DNA from: Xanthomonas arboricola
Lineage (GTDB): Bacteria; Pseudomonadota; Gammaproteobacteria; Xanthomonadales; Xanthomonadaceae
Direction: 5' to 3'
DNA: 64,000 bases
NCBI RefSeq assembly: GCF_003353015.1
Contig: NZ_QREM01000007.1
Span: forward strand, 400,681 to 464,680
The notes below the pieces were generated by a model. It saw nothing but the letters and a program-made list of their open reading frames with translations, made no database searches and was not told the origin of the DNA. This document shows positions 54,209-63,917 of the stretch, piece after piece; the first letter of the stretch is position 1, and the number at the start of each line of letters is the position of its first letter. Position numbers and translations under genes: made by a program.

Positions 54209-54297
54209 GCGCCGGGGCAGGACACGCCGTGAACCCATCCATGGGGCTCTTACACGACATCCCTGTCGTGTAAGGTCCTGCCCCGCCGCCCGCGGAC
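54209..54297 (+). repeat. Intergenic hairpin repeat, copy C
   Basis: GCCGTGAACCC and GGCTC are followed by TTACACGACA-TCCC-TGTCGTGTAA (54250-54273) and GGTCCTGCC. The flanks match copies A and B near 30.4-30.7 kb, while the hairpin arms have a different sequence that still pairs perfectly. Confidence 0.75.
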
Positions 54298-54668
54298 CAC
54301 TCTCGAATGTTCCTGTGTTGGCGGAACGGAGAGCAGCCATTGCCGCATGGCATGCCCGACCTAGCTTTGGTCGTTGCCCCCGCCTAATGCCGCAGAGGCC
54401 TCATCGCATCCTTCTTGGAGGCGGCGGATTGAGAGCGGTGGAAAGCGTGCACTTCTAAGTCGTTGGCATCCGGGCGGTTTGTCTGGGAGCGAGGAAGTCC
54501 AAGGTCCAGAAAACGTGCAGCGAACTTTGCGGATGATTGGCACGCATCAAGATCGAGCACTGAACCGGCTGCCGTTTTTCGTCGCCTAACCTCGCGGAAA
54601 CGACTCGCCAAGGCGGCAGCGTGGCCGGGGAGTGGCGGAGAGCGGCACAGGGAGGTGCCGCGCGGCGA

Positions 54669-54687
54669 GTCAGACAGGATGTCTGAC
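54669..54687. repeat. Small hairpin related to the CATCC-loop family
   Basis: GTCAGACA-GGA-TGTCTGAC, perfect 8-bp arms. On the minus strand it reads GGCTC, GGTCAGACATCCTGTCTGAC, that is, the same GGCTC flank and CATCC loop as copies A to C with yet another pair of arms. Confidence 0.55.
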
Positions 54688-54788
54688 CGAGCCGAGGAGC
54701 CAGTCCGCGGACGCGCTGTCGCCCCAACCGATGCCAGCGACTGTCGGCATGCGTGGCAGTGCCTGGAGAAACCGTACCCTCACCCCAA

Positions 54789-54811
54789 CCCCTCTCCCGG
54801 TGGGAGAGGGG
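54789..54811. repeat. CCCCTCTCCC palindrome
   Basis: Perfect 10-bp arms CCCCTCTCCC / GGGAGAGGGG around GGT, preceded by TACCCTCACCCCAA. Same family as the palindrome pair next to hrpB. It lies 90 bp beyond the 3' end of the RND operon and may end its transcript. Confidence 0.7.
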
Positions 54812-54901
54812 CTTCAGGCGGCGCGTGACGTTCAGGACTAGAACGCTAAGCAGCAGTGGCGTCTTCGGCGCACCGTGACAACCTTCAGCCAGGTTGACCG
54901 A

Positions 54902-57900
54902 TCAAGACTCCAGCGCAACGCTTGTCGGCGGCGTTTTCGGCACACCGCGCGCGCGCCGCACCAGCGCGGCTGCGCCGTTGCTCATGTCGTCGAGAATCGC
55001 GTAGATCGTCGGCAGGAACAGCAGGCTCACCACCGTCGAAAATGCCAGGCCACCGGCGATCGCGCGGGCCATCGGGAAATACGGCGGGCCGTCGCTGAAC
55101 ATCGTGGTGCTGGTCAGCGAGATCGGCACCATCGCCAGGATGGCGGTGCCCATCGTCATCATGATCGGCCGCAGGCGCTCGCGGGAACCTTCGATCAGCG
55201 CCTGGGTGCGGCCCATGCCGCGGCGGCGCAGGTTGTTGATGTGCTCGATCATCACGATGCCGTTGTTCACCACCACGCCCATCAACACCAGGATGCCGAT
55301 GAAGGACATGATCCCGAACGAAGTGCCGGTGATCCAGAACAGCCAGAACACCCCGAAGATCGAAAACACCACACCGCTCATGATCGCCGCGGGAAACAGC
55401 AGCGACTCGAACACCGCGGCCATCACCACGTAGATCATCACCAGCGCGATCACCAGGTTGAACAGCATCTGCCCCATCGCCTCGCCGTCGTCCTGGTAAT
55501 CGCCGCCGTCGAAGGTGTAGCTGTAACCGGCCGGAAAGCTCATTGCCTTGAGCGGCTTTTCCATTGCCGCGCGTGCTTCCGGGACGGTGACCTTGCTGGC
55601 CAGGTTGGCCTTGATGGTCAGCGTGGTCTGGCGATTGGTGCGGCCGATCTGGGTGGCAGCCGGGCGAATCTGCACATCCACCAGGCTGAGCAACGGCACG
55701 CTGCGGCCATCCTTGGTGCGCACCGTGAAGCTGGCCAGGTCTTCCGGCTTGCTCTGTTCGGCGCCGGCAAAGCGCACCCATACCGGCACCTCGTTGTCGC
55801 CGCGGCGGAACTCGCGCAACGGCGTGCCGCGCAAGGCCAGGCCCACGAAACTCGCCACCTGCTCGGCACTGAAGCCGAAGGCCGCCGCGCGCTCGCGATC
55901 CACCCGGATCGCCAACTCGCTGGTGCGATCGCCGGTATCCACATGCACATCGCGCAACTCCTTGCGCTGCGCCAGCAGCGGCACCACCTCGTCGGCCAGG
56001 GCCTGCAGGGCCTGGGTCGAGTCGCCGACCAGCTGCACCTGCACCCCTTGATTGCCGCTGCCGCCATCGCCCTGGTTGCCGATGCTGTAGTCCGCACGCG
56101 CCGAGCGCGGCAATGCCTTGCGGATCTGTTCCAGCAGCGACGGCAGGTCCTTGACCTTGCCCGCATCGAAGGTCACGGTGGTGCTGCTGCCTTCGGCCTC
56201 GCTGAACCACGAATAGATCTGGGTGATGTGGTACTTGTCGCGATGGGCCTGCAGGTAGTGCTCGATCCGCCCGACCTCCTCGCCCATCTGCTCATGCGTG
56301 TACGAGCCTTTCCACTGATACTGGATGAAGGCCTCGTTGCCCCCATCGCCGCCGAACATGTCCACCTTGGTCAGCTTCATCGGCACCAGGCTGATGGCGC
56401 TCACCAGGATGATGCCAGTCACGCTCCAGCCGCGATGGGCCAGCGTCCACGCCAGTACCCGCGCATAGCGGCGTTGCAGTCTGGCGATCACGCCATGGTC
56501 GGAAGTCACCAAGGGCGGCGTCTTCATGCGCGCGGACAGCATCGGGATCAGGCTGATCGCCACCAGCCACGACGCCAACAGCGACACCGAAATGGTGATC
56601 GCGATCTGCGCCATGAAGATGGAGATGTTGTTGGTCTCACCGAACAGGTTCGGCACGAAGACGATGCAATGGCACAGGGTGCCGGCGCTGAGCGCGATCG
56701 CCACGCTGCGCGTGCCGAGCAGCGCCGCCAGCTGCGGTTGGCCGGGCATGCGCTCGCGCTCCTGGTAGATGCTTTCCACCACCACCACCGCGTTGTCGAC
56801 CAGCATGCCGACCGCCAGCAACAGGCCCATCATGGTCAGGATGTTGAGCGTGACGCCGACGAAATACATGAAGCCCAGCGTGATCGCAAAGCAGATCGGA
56901 ATCGCCAGCGTCACCATCAGCGTCGATGGCCAGTGGCGCAGGAAGAAGAACAGCACCGTGATCGACAACAGCAAGCCCACCGCGCCGGCTTCTGCCAGCT
57001 CCGCCAGCGACGAGGTCACCGCCTTGCCCTGGTTGTCGATCACCTTGATCTGCACATCGCGCATCGCAGGTTCGGCGCGAATGTCCTCGACCTCCTTCAA
57101 CGCCGCGCTGGACACATCCACCAGGTTGGCGCTGCGCTCCTTGTAGATATCCAGCCCGATCGCCGGCCGTCCATCCAGGCGGCGTCCGTAATTCATCCGC
57201 GTCGGCTTCAGCCGCACCTGCGCAATATCGCCCAGGCGCAGGCCCCTGGCATTGAGCACCAGGTCGCGCAACTCCTGCAGGTCGCGCAATTCGCCGATCG
57301 GCTGGACCCGAATGCGCTGGCCGTTGTCATCGATCTGGCCGGCGGACACCGAGAAGTTGAGCTTGCCAAGGCGCTCGCTCAGGTCATTGAGGCTGAGGTC
57401 GTGCGCGGTGAGCCGGTCCGGCGCGATCGCGATCTCCACCTCGTTCGGCGGGGCGCCGGAAATCTCCACCTTGGCCACGCCGGGAATGCGTTCGATGCGC
57501 CGCTTGAACTCGCGGTCGAGCATGTCGTACGCGCCGGTCAGGTCGGTCTGGCTGGCCAGGCGCACCTTGAGCACCGGCTCGTCGCTGCTGGACCATTTGT
57601 AAATGTGGAAACGCTGCAGATCGTCCGGAAAGTCGTCGCGGATGGCATCCAGCCGCTCGCGCGCATCCGAGGCGGCGATGGCGATGTCGCGATCCCAGTC
57701 GGAGAACTCGATGAAGATGTTGGCGCCATCGGCGGTGGCGGTCGAGCGCATGCGCTTGATGCCGGTCATCGTCGCCAGCGCCTCTTCGGCCGGCCGCACC
57801 AGGTTGCGTTCCACCTCGTCCGGCGTAGAGCCGGTGTACGGCAGTTGCACGAACAGGAACGGTGCGGAAATGTCCGGCAGCGCCTCCAGCGGCAGCCGGA

Positions 57901-57988
57901 ACGCGGCAATCAGCCCCACCACCACCAGCGAGACGAAGCACATGATGGTGGTGACCGGGCGACGGATACTGAAGGCGGCAACGCTCAC
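54902..57988 (-). CDS. RND efflux permease (second permease of the operon)
   Basis: 1028-residue AcrB-type permease of the hydrophobe/amphiphile efflux family. It starts with GTG at 57988, overlapping the stop of the first permease gene. N-terminal TM1 VTTIMCFVSLVVVGLIAAF, then a periplasmic porter domain, the central helices with LAVGMLVDNAVVVVESIY near 400 (the proton-relay Asp-Asn pair of RND TM4), a second porter domain and the final helix group. It would work as trimer or heterotrimer with the other permease and the adaptor. No outer-membrane channel gene is in the window. The substrate is unknown. Confidence 0.9.
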   Translation of the reverse strand: MSVAAFSIRRPVTTIMCFVSLVVVGLIAAFRLPLEALPDISAPFLFVQLPYTGSTPDEVERNLVRPAEEALATMTGIKRMRSTATADGANIFIEFSDWDRDIAIAASDARERLDAIRDDFPDDLQRFHIYKWSSSDEPVLKVRLASQTDLTGAYDMLDREFKRRIERIPGVAKVEISGAPPNEVEIAIAPDRLTAHDLSLNDLSERLGKLNFSVSAGQIDDNGQRIRVQPIGELRDLQELRDLVLNARGLRLGDIAQVRLKPTRMNYGRRLDGRPAIGLDIYKERSANLVDVSSAALKEVEDIRAEPAMRDVQIKVIDNQGKAVTSSLAELAEAGAVGLLLSITVLFFFLRHWPSTLMVTLAIPICFAITLGFMYFVGVTLNILTMMGLLLAVGMLVDNAVVVVESIYQERERMPGQPQLAALLGTRSVAIALSAGTLCHCIVFVPNLFGETNNISIFMAQIAITISVSLLASWLVAISLIPMLSARMKTPPLVTSDHGVIARLQRRYARVLAWTLAHRGWSVTGIILVSAISLVPMKLTKVDMFGGDGGNEAFIQYQWKGSYTHEQMGEEVGRIEHYLQAHRDKYHITQIYSWFSEAEGSSTTVTFDAGKVKDLPSLLEQIRKALPRSARADYSIGNQGDGGSGNQGVQVQLVGDSTQALQALADEVVPLLAQRKELRDVHVDTGDRTSELAIRVDRERAAAFGFSAEQVASFVGLALRGTPLREFRRGDNEVPVWVRFAGAEQSKPEDLASFTVRTKDGRSVPLLSLVDVQIRPAATQIGRTNRQTTLTIKANLASKVTVPEARAAMEKPLKAMSFPAGYSYTFDGGDYQDDGEAMGQMLFNLVIALVMIYVVMAAVFESLLFPAAIMSGVVFSIFGVFWLFWITGTSFGIMSFIGILVLMGVVVNNGIVMIEHINNLRRRGMGRTQALIEGSRERLRPIMMTMGTAILAMVPISLTSTTMFSDGPPYFPMARAIAGGLAFSTVVSLLFLPTIYAILDDMSNGAAALVRRARGVPKTPPTSVALES

Positions 57989-60900
57989 AGCGCCTCCAGT
58001 CCGTCGGAGTTCCCGGGTGCCTGTGCACGCTGCCCGGCCATGCGCCGGCCACGCTCCAGGTAGTACGCATCGGCGCGACGATCCAGCAGGTCGTACACCA
58101 CCGGGATCACCAGCAGGGTCAGCAGCGTGGACACCAGCAAGCCGCCGATCACGGTGATCGCCATCGGTGCGCGCACCTCCGCGCCCTCGCCCATCGCCAC
58201 CGCCAGCGGCAGGAAACCGAACAGGGTGCACAGCGTGGTCATCACGATCGGCCGCAAGCGCGAACGCGCACCTTCGATCAAGGCCTCGCGCTTGGGCACG
58301 CCCTCCTCGCGCAACTGGTTGACCTTGTCGATCAGGATGATCGCGTTCTTGGTCACCAGCCCCACCAGCAGGATCAAGCCGATGAACACCACCACCGACA
58401 CCGGCTTGCCGGTCATCAGCAAGGCCAGCACCGCGCCGACCATCGCCAGCGGGATGGTGAACAGGATGACGAACGGATGCAGCAGCGATTCGAACTGCGA
58501 GGCCATCACCAGGTAGACCAGGAAGATAGCCAGGCCGAACGCAAACAACAGCGACTTCACCGATTGCGCCAGCTCCTCGCCCTGCCCGCCGATATGCATG
58601 CCCACGCCGGCGGCCAGCGGATCGTTGCGCACCATCGACTCGACCTCGCGCACCGCACCGCCCAGATCCATGTCATGCAGGCTGGCGGACACGATCGCCA
58701 CGCGGGTCTGGTCGGCGCGATGGATTTCGCTCGGCCCGGTCGTGGCCACCACCTCGGCCACCGCCGCCAGACGCACCGGCCGGCTGCTGCCGAGGTTGAC
58801 GATCAGCTGCCGGATCGCATCCACGCTGGCGCGGTCGCTGTGCTGCGCGCGCACCAGCACGTCGATCTTGCGATCGCGAAAGCTGTAACGCGTGGCCACG
58901 TCGCCGCGCACCTTCTTGACGATGACATCGGCGATCTGGCGCGTGGTCAAGCCCAGCGCACCGGCGCGCTCCTGGTCGAAACGGATCTGGATTTCCGGAA
59001 AGCCCTCTTCCACCGTCGACTTGACGTCGGCGTAGTGGCCATTGGCGCGCAGCATCGCCGCCAGCTTCTGCCCGGCACGTTCCAGCTCGCCCAGGTCCTG
59101 CCCACGCAGTTCCACTTCCAGCGGCGTGGAAAAACTGAACAACGCCGGCCGTGCAAAATCCACCTGCGCGCCCGGGTGCCCGACCATGCTGTTGCGCAGC
59201 CGCGCGGTGGCCGCCGCTTCCACTGCAGGACTGCCGCCGCCGGCCATCACCACGGTGAGCTTGCCGATGTTCTCGCCGCTTTCGGTGGGATTGGCGTCCA
59301 GCCGCGTGCCGCTGCCGCTGACGCCGTACAACGAGGCGATGCCCGGCTCCTTGTCGTGCGCCAGCTGCAACTCGCGCACCAGCGCGTCGGTCTGCGCCAG
59401 CGGCGTGCCGGAAGGCAGCTTCACCGTCATTTCGAAACGGTCCTGCGCCAGCTGCGGAATCAGGTCCGCACCCAGCATCGGCACCAGAAACACCGTGCCG
59501 ATAAACGCGGCCGCCGCCAATCCCAGCACCAGGCCGGGCCGACGCAAGGCGGCCGGCAACATCGCCAGATAGCCACGCTCGGCGCGGCCATACGGCGCCA
59601 TCGCCAGGTCGCTGGCCTTGCGCATCACCGGCGAGACCACCCGCGCAACGCCACGCCACAGCTTGACTACCGCCCACGCCACACCGAGGAACGCATAACG
59701 CACGCTCGCACCGGCACCGCGCCGCCCGGCAGCCACCGGCTTGAGCCAGCGCTGCTGCGGCCGCCACTGCGGGTGGCTCGGCTCGTCCGGGAACGCCATC
59801 GGCGGCGCGCCCTTGAGCGAACTCAGCATCGGGATCAGCGTCATCGACACCACCAGCGAGATCGCGATCGCGATCGCCACGGTCATCGCCTGGTCGCGGA
59901 ACAGCTGCCCGGCGATGCCGTCGACGAACACCAGCGGCAGGAACACCGCGATCGTGGTCAGCGTGGAGGCCATCACCGCCATGCTCACTTCACGGGTGCC
60001 GGCGATTGCGGCATCCAGCACGCTCAGGCCGCGCTCGCGCGCCTTGGCGATGCTTTCCAGCACCACGATCGAATCGTCCACCACCAGCCCGGTGGCCAGC
60101 GCCAGACCGCCCAGCGACATCACGTTGAGGCTCAGGCCCAGCTGGCCCATGAAGAAGAACGTGGTGATGATCGACACCGGCAGCGACAGGCTGATCACGA
60201 AGGTGCTCCAGCCATCGCGCAGGAACAGGAAGATGATCAGGATCGCCAGCACGCCGCCGATCACCGCATCCTTCTTGACGTCGCTGATCGCGTGCTCGAT
60301 GAAGTGCGACTGGTCCTCGATGGTGGTGATCTCCACATCGCCCGGCACGGTCGCCTTCAACTGCTCCAGCCGCTTGCGCAGCGCAGCGGCGGTGGAGACG
60401 GTGTTGGCGTCGCCTTCCTTGTAGATCGCCAGCTCCACCGCCTCCTTGCCGCCCAGGCGGATGATCGCCTCGCGCTCCTTGTAGCCCTGGCGCACGTCGG
60501 CCACATCCTTCAGCCGCACCGGCATGCCACCGGCAATACTGCTGGTCGACGACGAGGACGTGCTCTGCACCTCGGCCGCCGCCGCCAGCGCCGCCTGCGA
60601 GCCGGTGGACGCGGCGATCGCGTACATCTGCTGCATCGCCGCTTCCGCGGCGCTGCCGCTGCTGCTCTGCGTGGTCACCAGCATGTTGCGGATCTCGTCC
60701 AGATCCACGAACTGGTTGACCGTGCGCACCAGGTACCGCTGCGAGCCTTCTTCCAGCCGGCCGCCGGAGATGTTGACGTTCTCCTCCTTCAGCCGGGTGA
60801 TCACGTTGTCGATCGGCAGGTTGAGCTGGGCCAGCTTCTGCTGATCGATATCGACCTGGATCTCGTCCTCCAGCCCGCCGCCGACCTTGACCGCGGCCAC

Positions 60901-61494
60901 GCCGGCCACCGGTTCGAGCTTCTTTTTCAGATCCTCGTCGGCATAGCGACGCAGGCCGGTGAGCTGGCGGATCGCATCGCTGTCGGAAGACGGCGCCTGC
61001 TTCGGCGACAACGCCAGCCGCATGATCGGCTCGGTCGACGGATTGAAGCGCAGCAACACCGGCGGCTTGGTTTCCAGCGGCAGCGACAGGGCTTCCATCT
61101 TGTCGCGTACCTCCAGGCTGGCCTGGTCCATGTTGGTGCCCCAGGCGAATTCCAGCACCACATCGCTCTGCCCGGTGCGCGAGATCGACTTGAGCTTGCG
61201 CAGGTTCTTGACCACGCCGACCGCTTCTTCCACCGGCTCGGTCACCAGCGTCTCGATTTCCGCCGGCGCCGCGCCGGTGTATTCGGTGCGCACGGTCAGC
61301 GTGGGATAGCTCAGGTCCGGCAGCAGGTTGACCTTGAGACTGCGCAGGGCGATCAGCCCGAACAGCAGCATGGTCACGGTGATCATCGCGATGGTCACCC
61401 GCCGCCGCGTGGCGAAGGCCACCAGACCGCCGCCGCCGGGCAAGGGCGCATGCGGGTCGTGCACGGGTCCGTGCGGGTTGCCGTGATCGCTCAT
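57985..61494 (-). CDS. RND efflux permease (first permease of the operon)
   Basis: 1169-residue RND permease, about 120 residues longer than AcrB. The extra length lies in an Ala/Ser-rich insert (AAEAAMQQMYAIAAS... to SSSSTSSIAGG, about residues 255-295) in the first porter domain, and in a cytoplasmic/helical segment near 580-650. The proton-relay region LATGLVVDDSIVVLESIA is near 425. TM motif LILLVGLVTKNAIILIDK near 1060 is also typical. It overlaps the adaptor gene by four bases. Two non-identical permeases in one operon suggest a heterotrimeric MdtBC-like pump; that is inference. Confidence 0.9.
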   Translation of the reverse strand: MSDHGNPHGPVHDPHAPLPGGGGLVAFATRRRVTIAMITVTMLLFGLIALRSLKVNLLPDLSYPTLTVRTEYTGAAPAEIETLVTEPVEEAVGVVKNLRKLKSISRTGQSDVVLEFAWGTNMDQASLEVRDKMEALSLPLETKPPVLLRFNPSTEPIMRLALSPKQAPSSDSDAIRQLTGLRRYADEDLKKKLEPVAGVAAVKVGGGLEDEIQVDIDQQKLAQLNLPIDNVITRLKEENVNISGGRLEEGSQRYLVRTVNQFVDLDEIRNMLVTTQSSSGSAAEAAMQQMYAIAASTGSQAALAAAAEVQSTSSSSTSSIAGGMPVRLKDVADVRQGYKEREAIIRLGGKEAVELAIYKEGDANTVSTAAALRKRLEQLKATVPGDVEITTIEDQSHFIEHAISDVKKDAVIGGVLAILIIFLFLRDGWSTFVISLSLPVSIITTFFFMGQLGLSLNVMSLGGLALATGLVVDDSIVVLESIAKARERGLSVLDAAIAGTREVSMAVMASTLTTIAVFLPLVFVDGIAGQLFRDQAMTVAIAIAISLVVSMTLIPMLSSLKGAPPMAFPDEPSHPQWRPQQRWLKPVAAGRRGAGASVRYAFLGVAWAVVKLWRGVARVVSPVMRKASDLAMAPYGRAERGYLAMLPAALRRPGLVLGLAAAAFIGTVFLVPMLGADLIPQLAQDRFEMTVKLPSGTPLAQTDALVRELQLAHDKEPGIASLYGVSGSGTRLDANPTESGENIGKLTVVMAGGGSPAVEAAATARLRNSMVGHPGAQVDFARPALFSFSTPLEVELRGQDLGELERAGQKLAAMLRANGHYADVKSTVEEGFPEIQIRFDQERAGALGLTTRQIADVIVKKVRGDVATRYSFRDRKIDVLVRAQHSDRASVDAIRQLIVNLGSSRPVRLAAVAEVVATTGPSEIHRADQTRVAIVSASLHDMDLGGAVREVESMVRNDPLAAGVGMHIGGQGEELAQSVKSLLFAFGLAIFLVYLVMASQFESLLHPFVILFTIPLAMVGAVLALLMTGKPVSVVVFIGLILLVGLVTKNAIILIDKVNQLREEGVPKREALIEGARSRLRPIVMTTLCTLFGFLPLAVAMGEGAEVRAPMAITVIGGLLVSTLLTLLVIPVVYDLLDRRADAYYLERGRRMAGQRAQAPGNSDGLEAL

Positions 61495-62624
61495 GAGCGC
61501 TTTCCGTCGCTGTCGGTTGCCGGCGCCGCAGCCGCAACCGGCTTGCGGTCGGGCTGGCCGATCACCTGCACCGCAGTGCCATCGCGCAGCGCCACCTTGC
61601 CGGCGGTGACTACCTGGTCGCCTTCCTTCAGGCCCTGCCGCACTTCCAGCCACGGACCTTCGGCATAGCCGAGTTTCACCGGCACCCGGCTGGCCTTGCC
61701 GTTGCGCACCACGAACACCGCCGGCTCGCCATCGTCCAGCAGTGCCAGGCGCGGAATCACCAGTGCATCCTTGCGCTGGTCGTAGTCGATGCGGATGCGC
61801 CCGAACATGCCCGGCTGCAGCGCTTGGGCGCCCTTGCCGAACGCACAGATCACCCGGAACGTACCGCTGCCCGAATCCACCACCGGCGCAATGCGGTCGA
61901 CCTTGCCGATGAACTGCTGCCCGGGCAAGGCATCGGCCAGCAAGGTCACCGGCTGGCCGGATTTGAGCGTGGCCAGTTCGCGCTCGGGCACGTTGAGCGT
62001 GGCCTCCAGTTGCGAGTCGTCGACGATGCGGAAGATCGGCGTATTGATCTGCACGAAGTTGCCGGTCTTGATCGAGCGCGAGGCGATCACCCCGGAAATC
62101 GGCGCCTGCACCGTGGTGTAGGACAGCTCCAGCGATGCCAGGCGGTGTTGCGCGCGGCTGTTTTCGACATCGAACTTGAGCTGGTCGACATCGGCGGCGC
62201 TGACCAACTGCTGCCCCACCAGCTGGGTGGAACGGCGATAACTGTTCTCCAGCTTGCGCAGTTGCGCCTCGCTTTGCGCTACCGCCAGATGCGCGCGGTC
62301 CGGATCCAGCCGGACCAGGGCCTGGCCCGCGGACACCTGCTGCCCCTCTTCCACCATCACCGCCAGCGCCACGCCGGAGGTCTTGGCCACCACCTGCGCT
62401 TCGGCACGCGGCTCCAGGGCGGCGGTGCCGGTATAGCTGGCCGCCACCGCACGGCGCGCCGCCGTGGCAATTTCCACCGGCACCGCGTCGACGCTCTTGT
62501 TTTCCTCGGCGGCCTTGGCCTCGCCATCTCCCGTCTTGCAACCGCCCAGCAACAGGCTTGTGGTGATCAACAATGCAGCGGCGCAGGTTCCGCTGCGACC
62601 GGGCAGAAAGGAGAGTGGCGACAT
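61491..62624 (-). CDS. RND efflux periplasmic adaptor (lipoprotein)
   Basis: 377-residue membrane fusion protein. A lipoprotein signal ends in LLLGGC (Cys29), so it is anchored in the inner membrane by lipid. Lipoyl-type halves flank a helical hairpin (about 110-165), followed by the beta-barrel (VTLLADALPGQQFIGKV near 215) and membrane-proximal domains, the HlyD/AcrA layout. It links the two permeases downstream to an outer-membrane channel. First gene of the operon; the divergent spacer to the cytochrome gene (203 bp) should hold its promoter. Confidence 0.92.
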   Translation of the reverse strand: MSPLSFLPGRSGTCAAALLITTSLLLGGCKTGDGEAKAAEENKSVDAVPVEIATAARRAVAASYTGTAALEPRAEAQVVAKTSGVALAVMVEEGQQVSAGQALVRLDPDRAHLAVAQSEAQLRKLENSYRRSTQLVGQQLVSAADVDQLKFDVENSRAQHRLASLELSYTTVQAPISGVIASRSIKTGNFVQINTPIFRIVDDSQLEATLNVPERELATLKSGQPVTLLADALPGQQFIGKVDRIAPVVDSGSGTFRVICAFGKGAQALQPGMFGRIRIDYDQRKDALVIPRLALLDDGEPAVFVVRNGKASRVPVKLGYAEGPWLEVRQGLKEGDQVVTAGKVALRDGTAVQVIGQPDRKPVAAAAPATDSDGKRS

Positions 62625-62827
62625 CGTCGTGTCCTAGTGGATGCGTGAACAGGTGTTGTAGGCAAGTAAACCACCCGGCGATGATGCCGCCAATGCGCCA
62701 AAGGTCATGGTCTGTTCAAGTTCGCCTATTCACCCCGTTTGCGCGGGGCCAAATCGCAGGCATACTCGGACCGGTTCCGTCACGCCCCCACGTGCGGACG
62801 TTCAATCAGTCTTCCGGATACGAAACC

Positions 62828-63220
62828 ATGCGCCCGCAGCCGCTCGCCGCTTGTCTCGCTCTGGTCGTCTTCCTGCCGTTTGGGGGCGCATCAGCGACAC
62901 CGTCAGTCCCGCCAGCCGCATCCGCCACGCCTGCGCCCGCCGCGGCAGTGGCCGCACCCGCAGCGCCTACCGGCAACCCGTCCAACGGCCGCTTGCTGGC
63001 CTATACCTGCCAGGGCTGCCACGGCGTCACCGGCTACAAGAACGCCTACCCCAGTTATCGCGTGCCCAAGATCGGTGGCCAGTCCAGCCAGTATCTGACC
63101 CAGGCGCTGACCGAGTACCGGCAGGGCAAACGCAAGCATCCCACCATGCAAGCGCAGGCGCAGAGCTTTTCCGAGCAGGACATCGCCGACATCTCCGCCT
63201 ACCTGTCCACCCTCAAATAA
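62828..63220 (+). CDS. Periplasmic mono-haem cytochrome c (c4/c553 type)
   Basis: 130-residue protein with a Sec signal (about residues 1-24), a Pro/Ala linker (25-48) and one cytochrome c domain: haem motif CQGCH near 58 and the distal Met in KHPTMQAQAQSF near 103. PKIGGQSSQYLTQAL near 75 is typical of the cytochrome c4/c553 group. A second cytochrome gene starts eight bases later, so the two are cotranscribed and may act together like the two domains of cytochrome c4. The redox partner is unknown. Confidence 0.88.
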   Translation: MRPQPLAACLALVVFLPFGGASATPSVPPAASATPAPAAAVAAPAAPTGNPSNGRLLAYTCQGCHGVTGYKNAYPSYRVPKIGGQSSQYLTQALTEYRQGKRKHPTMQAQAQSFSEQDIADISAYLSTLK

Positions 63221-63228
63221 GCGCCCAC

Positions 63229-63690
63229 ATGCCGAACGCCCTGCACGCTCCGCGTCTAGCCATCGCCCTGGTCGCTGCCCTGATGGTGGCGGCCTGCTCC
63301 CAATCCCAGGTGGAGTCCACCGATCGTTCCGCCGACGATGCCGGCCACGCCAGCGGCGAACATGGCTCCGGCTCGTCTGCCGGGCTGCCAAGCGGGCGCG
63401 CCGAGGCCGGCGACACGCTGGCGCACGCAAAGGGCAAGGCCACCGGCCAGAGCTGCATCGATTGCCATGGCGCCGACGGCAATGCTCCCATCGACCCCAG
63501 CTATCCCAAGCTCGGCGGCCAGTACGGCGACTATCTTGCGCACGCCTTGCAGGCGTACCGCAGCGGCGATCGCCAGCATCCATTGATGACGCCACAGGCC
63601 ACCGCGCTGAGCGATCAGGACATCGCAGACCTGGCCGCCTACTTCGGCGCACGGCAGACGCAGCTGCGCGACCTGCACGGCGTCAACTGA
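63229..63690 (+). CDS. Lipoprotein-type mono-haem cytochrome c (c4 type)
   Basis: 153-residue protein whose signal ends in a lipobox, LMVAAC (Cys22), so it is probably a lipid-anchored cytochrome. A Ser/Gly/His/Asp-rich linker (about 25-60) precedes the haem motif CIDCH near 75. PKLGGQYGDYLAHALQAYRSG near 92 and the distal Met in QHPLMTPQ complete a c4/c553 domain. It forms an operon with the preceding cytochrome gene and resembles it in the haem domain, indicating gene duplication. Confidence 0.88.
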   Translation: MPNALHAPRLAIALVAALMVAACSQSQVESTDRSADDAGHASGEHGSGSSAGLPSGRAEAGDTLAHAKGKATGQSCIDCHGADGNAPIDPSYPKLGGQYGDYLAHALQAYRSGDRQHPLMTPQATALSDQDIADLAAYFGARQTQLRDLHGVN

Positions 63691-63748
63691 GCTGCGGACG
63701 CGTCGCGTGCACTGCGCACGTCGCGTCTCATTCGGAATGAAAAACCAC

Positions 63749-63777
63749 TTGCGCGAAGATTAACCGGCCGCTATCAT
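63749..63777 (+). promoter_or_regulatory. Sigma-70 promoter of the tRNA genes
   Basis: TTGCGC (63749-63754), 17-bp spacer, TATCAT (63772-63777); tRNA-Ala begins 18 bases after the -10 box. Good match to the vegetative consensus. Confidence 0.7.
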
Positions 63778-63794
63778 TTCGTTCTCAGTTTCGT

Positions 63795-63870
63795 GGGGCC
63801 ATAGCTCAGCTGGGAGAGCGCCTGCATGGCATGCAGGAGGTCGGCGGTTCGATCCCGCCTGGCTCCACCA
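63795..63870 (+). tRNA. tRNA-Ala (anticodon GGC)
   Basis: 76-nt cloverleaf with encoded CCA. Acceptor GGGGCCA pairs with TGGCTCC (one G-T wobble), the D arm is GCTC...GAGC, the anticodon stem CCTGC...GCAGG holds loop ATGGCAT with anticodon GGC, and the T arm is GGCGG-TTCGATC-CCGCC. Reads GCC/GCU alanine codons. Confidence 0.97.
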
Positions 63871-63871
63871 C

Positions 63872-63893
63872 TTCAGACATTAGGCCGTCTGAA
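63872..63893 (+). other. Hairpin between the two tRNA genes
   Basis: TTCAGAC (63872-63878) and GTCTGAA (63887-63893) form a 7-bp stem around ATTAGGCC, two bases after tRNA-Ala. It is likely a processing or pausing structure in a joint tRNA transcript. Confidence 0.5.
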
Positions 63894-63917
63894 ATGACAA
63901 CTCAGGTTTTGATACGC

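Larger units (their letters stand above)
54017..54901. other. 885-bp gene-poor region after eda, with several repeats
   Basis: No solid gene. The first 190 bp contain three degenerate ~80-bp units sharing a TGACTGGCGCC or TGGCTGGCGCC core (near 54014, 54093, 54172). A CATCC-loop hairpin element follows (54209-54297), then a stretch with short open frames that I cannot support, a related hairpin at 54669-54687, and a CCCTCTCCC palindrome (54789-54811). Confidence 0.6.

Noticed and set aside
54384..54611. Short minus-strand frame (75 residues) in the eda-RND spacer
   Set aside because: It overlaps other equally open frames in a repeat-rich region and shows no recognisable domain or ribosome site; it could be a decayed gene.
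57985..62541. A 1518-codon frame joining the RND permease and the adaptor region
   Set aside because: The upstream part lies in a different frame over the adaptor gene; the adaptor in its own frame has lipobox and domain motifs, and the permease starts at 61494.
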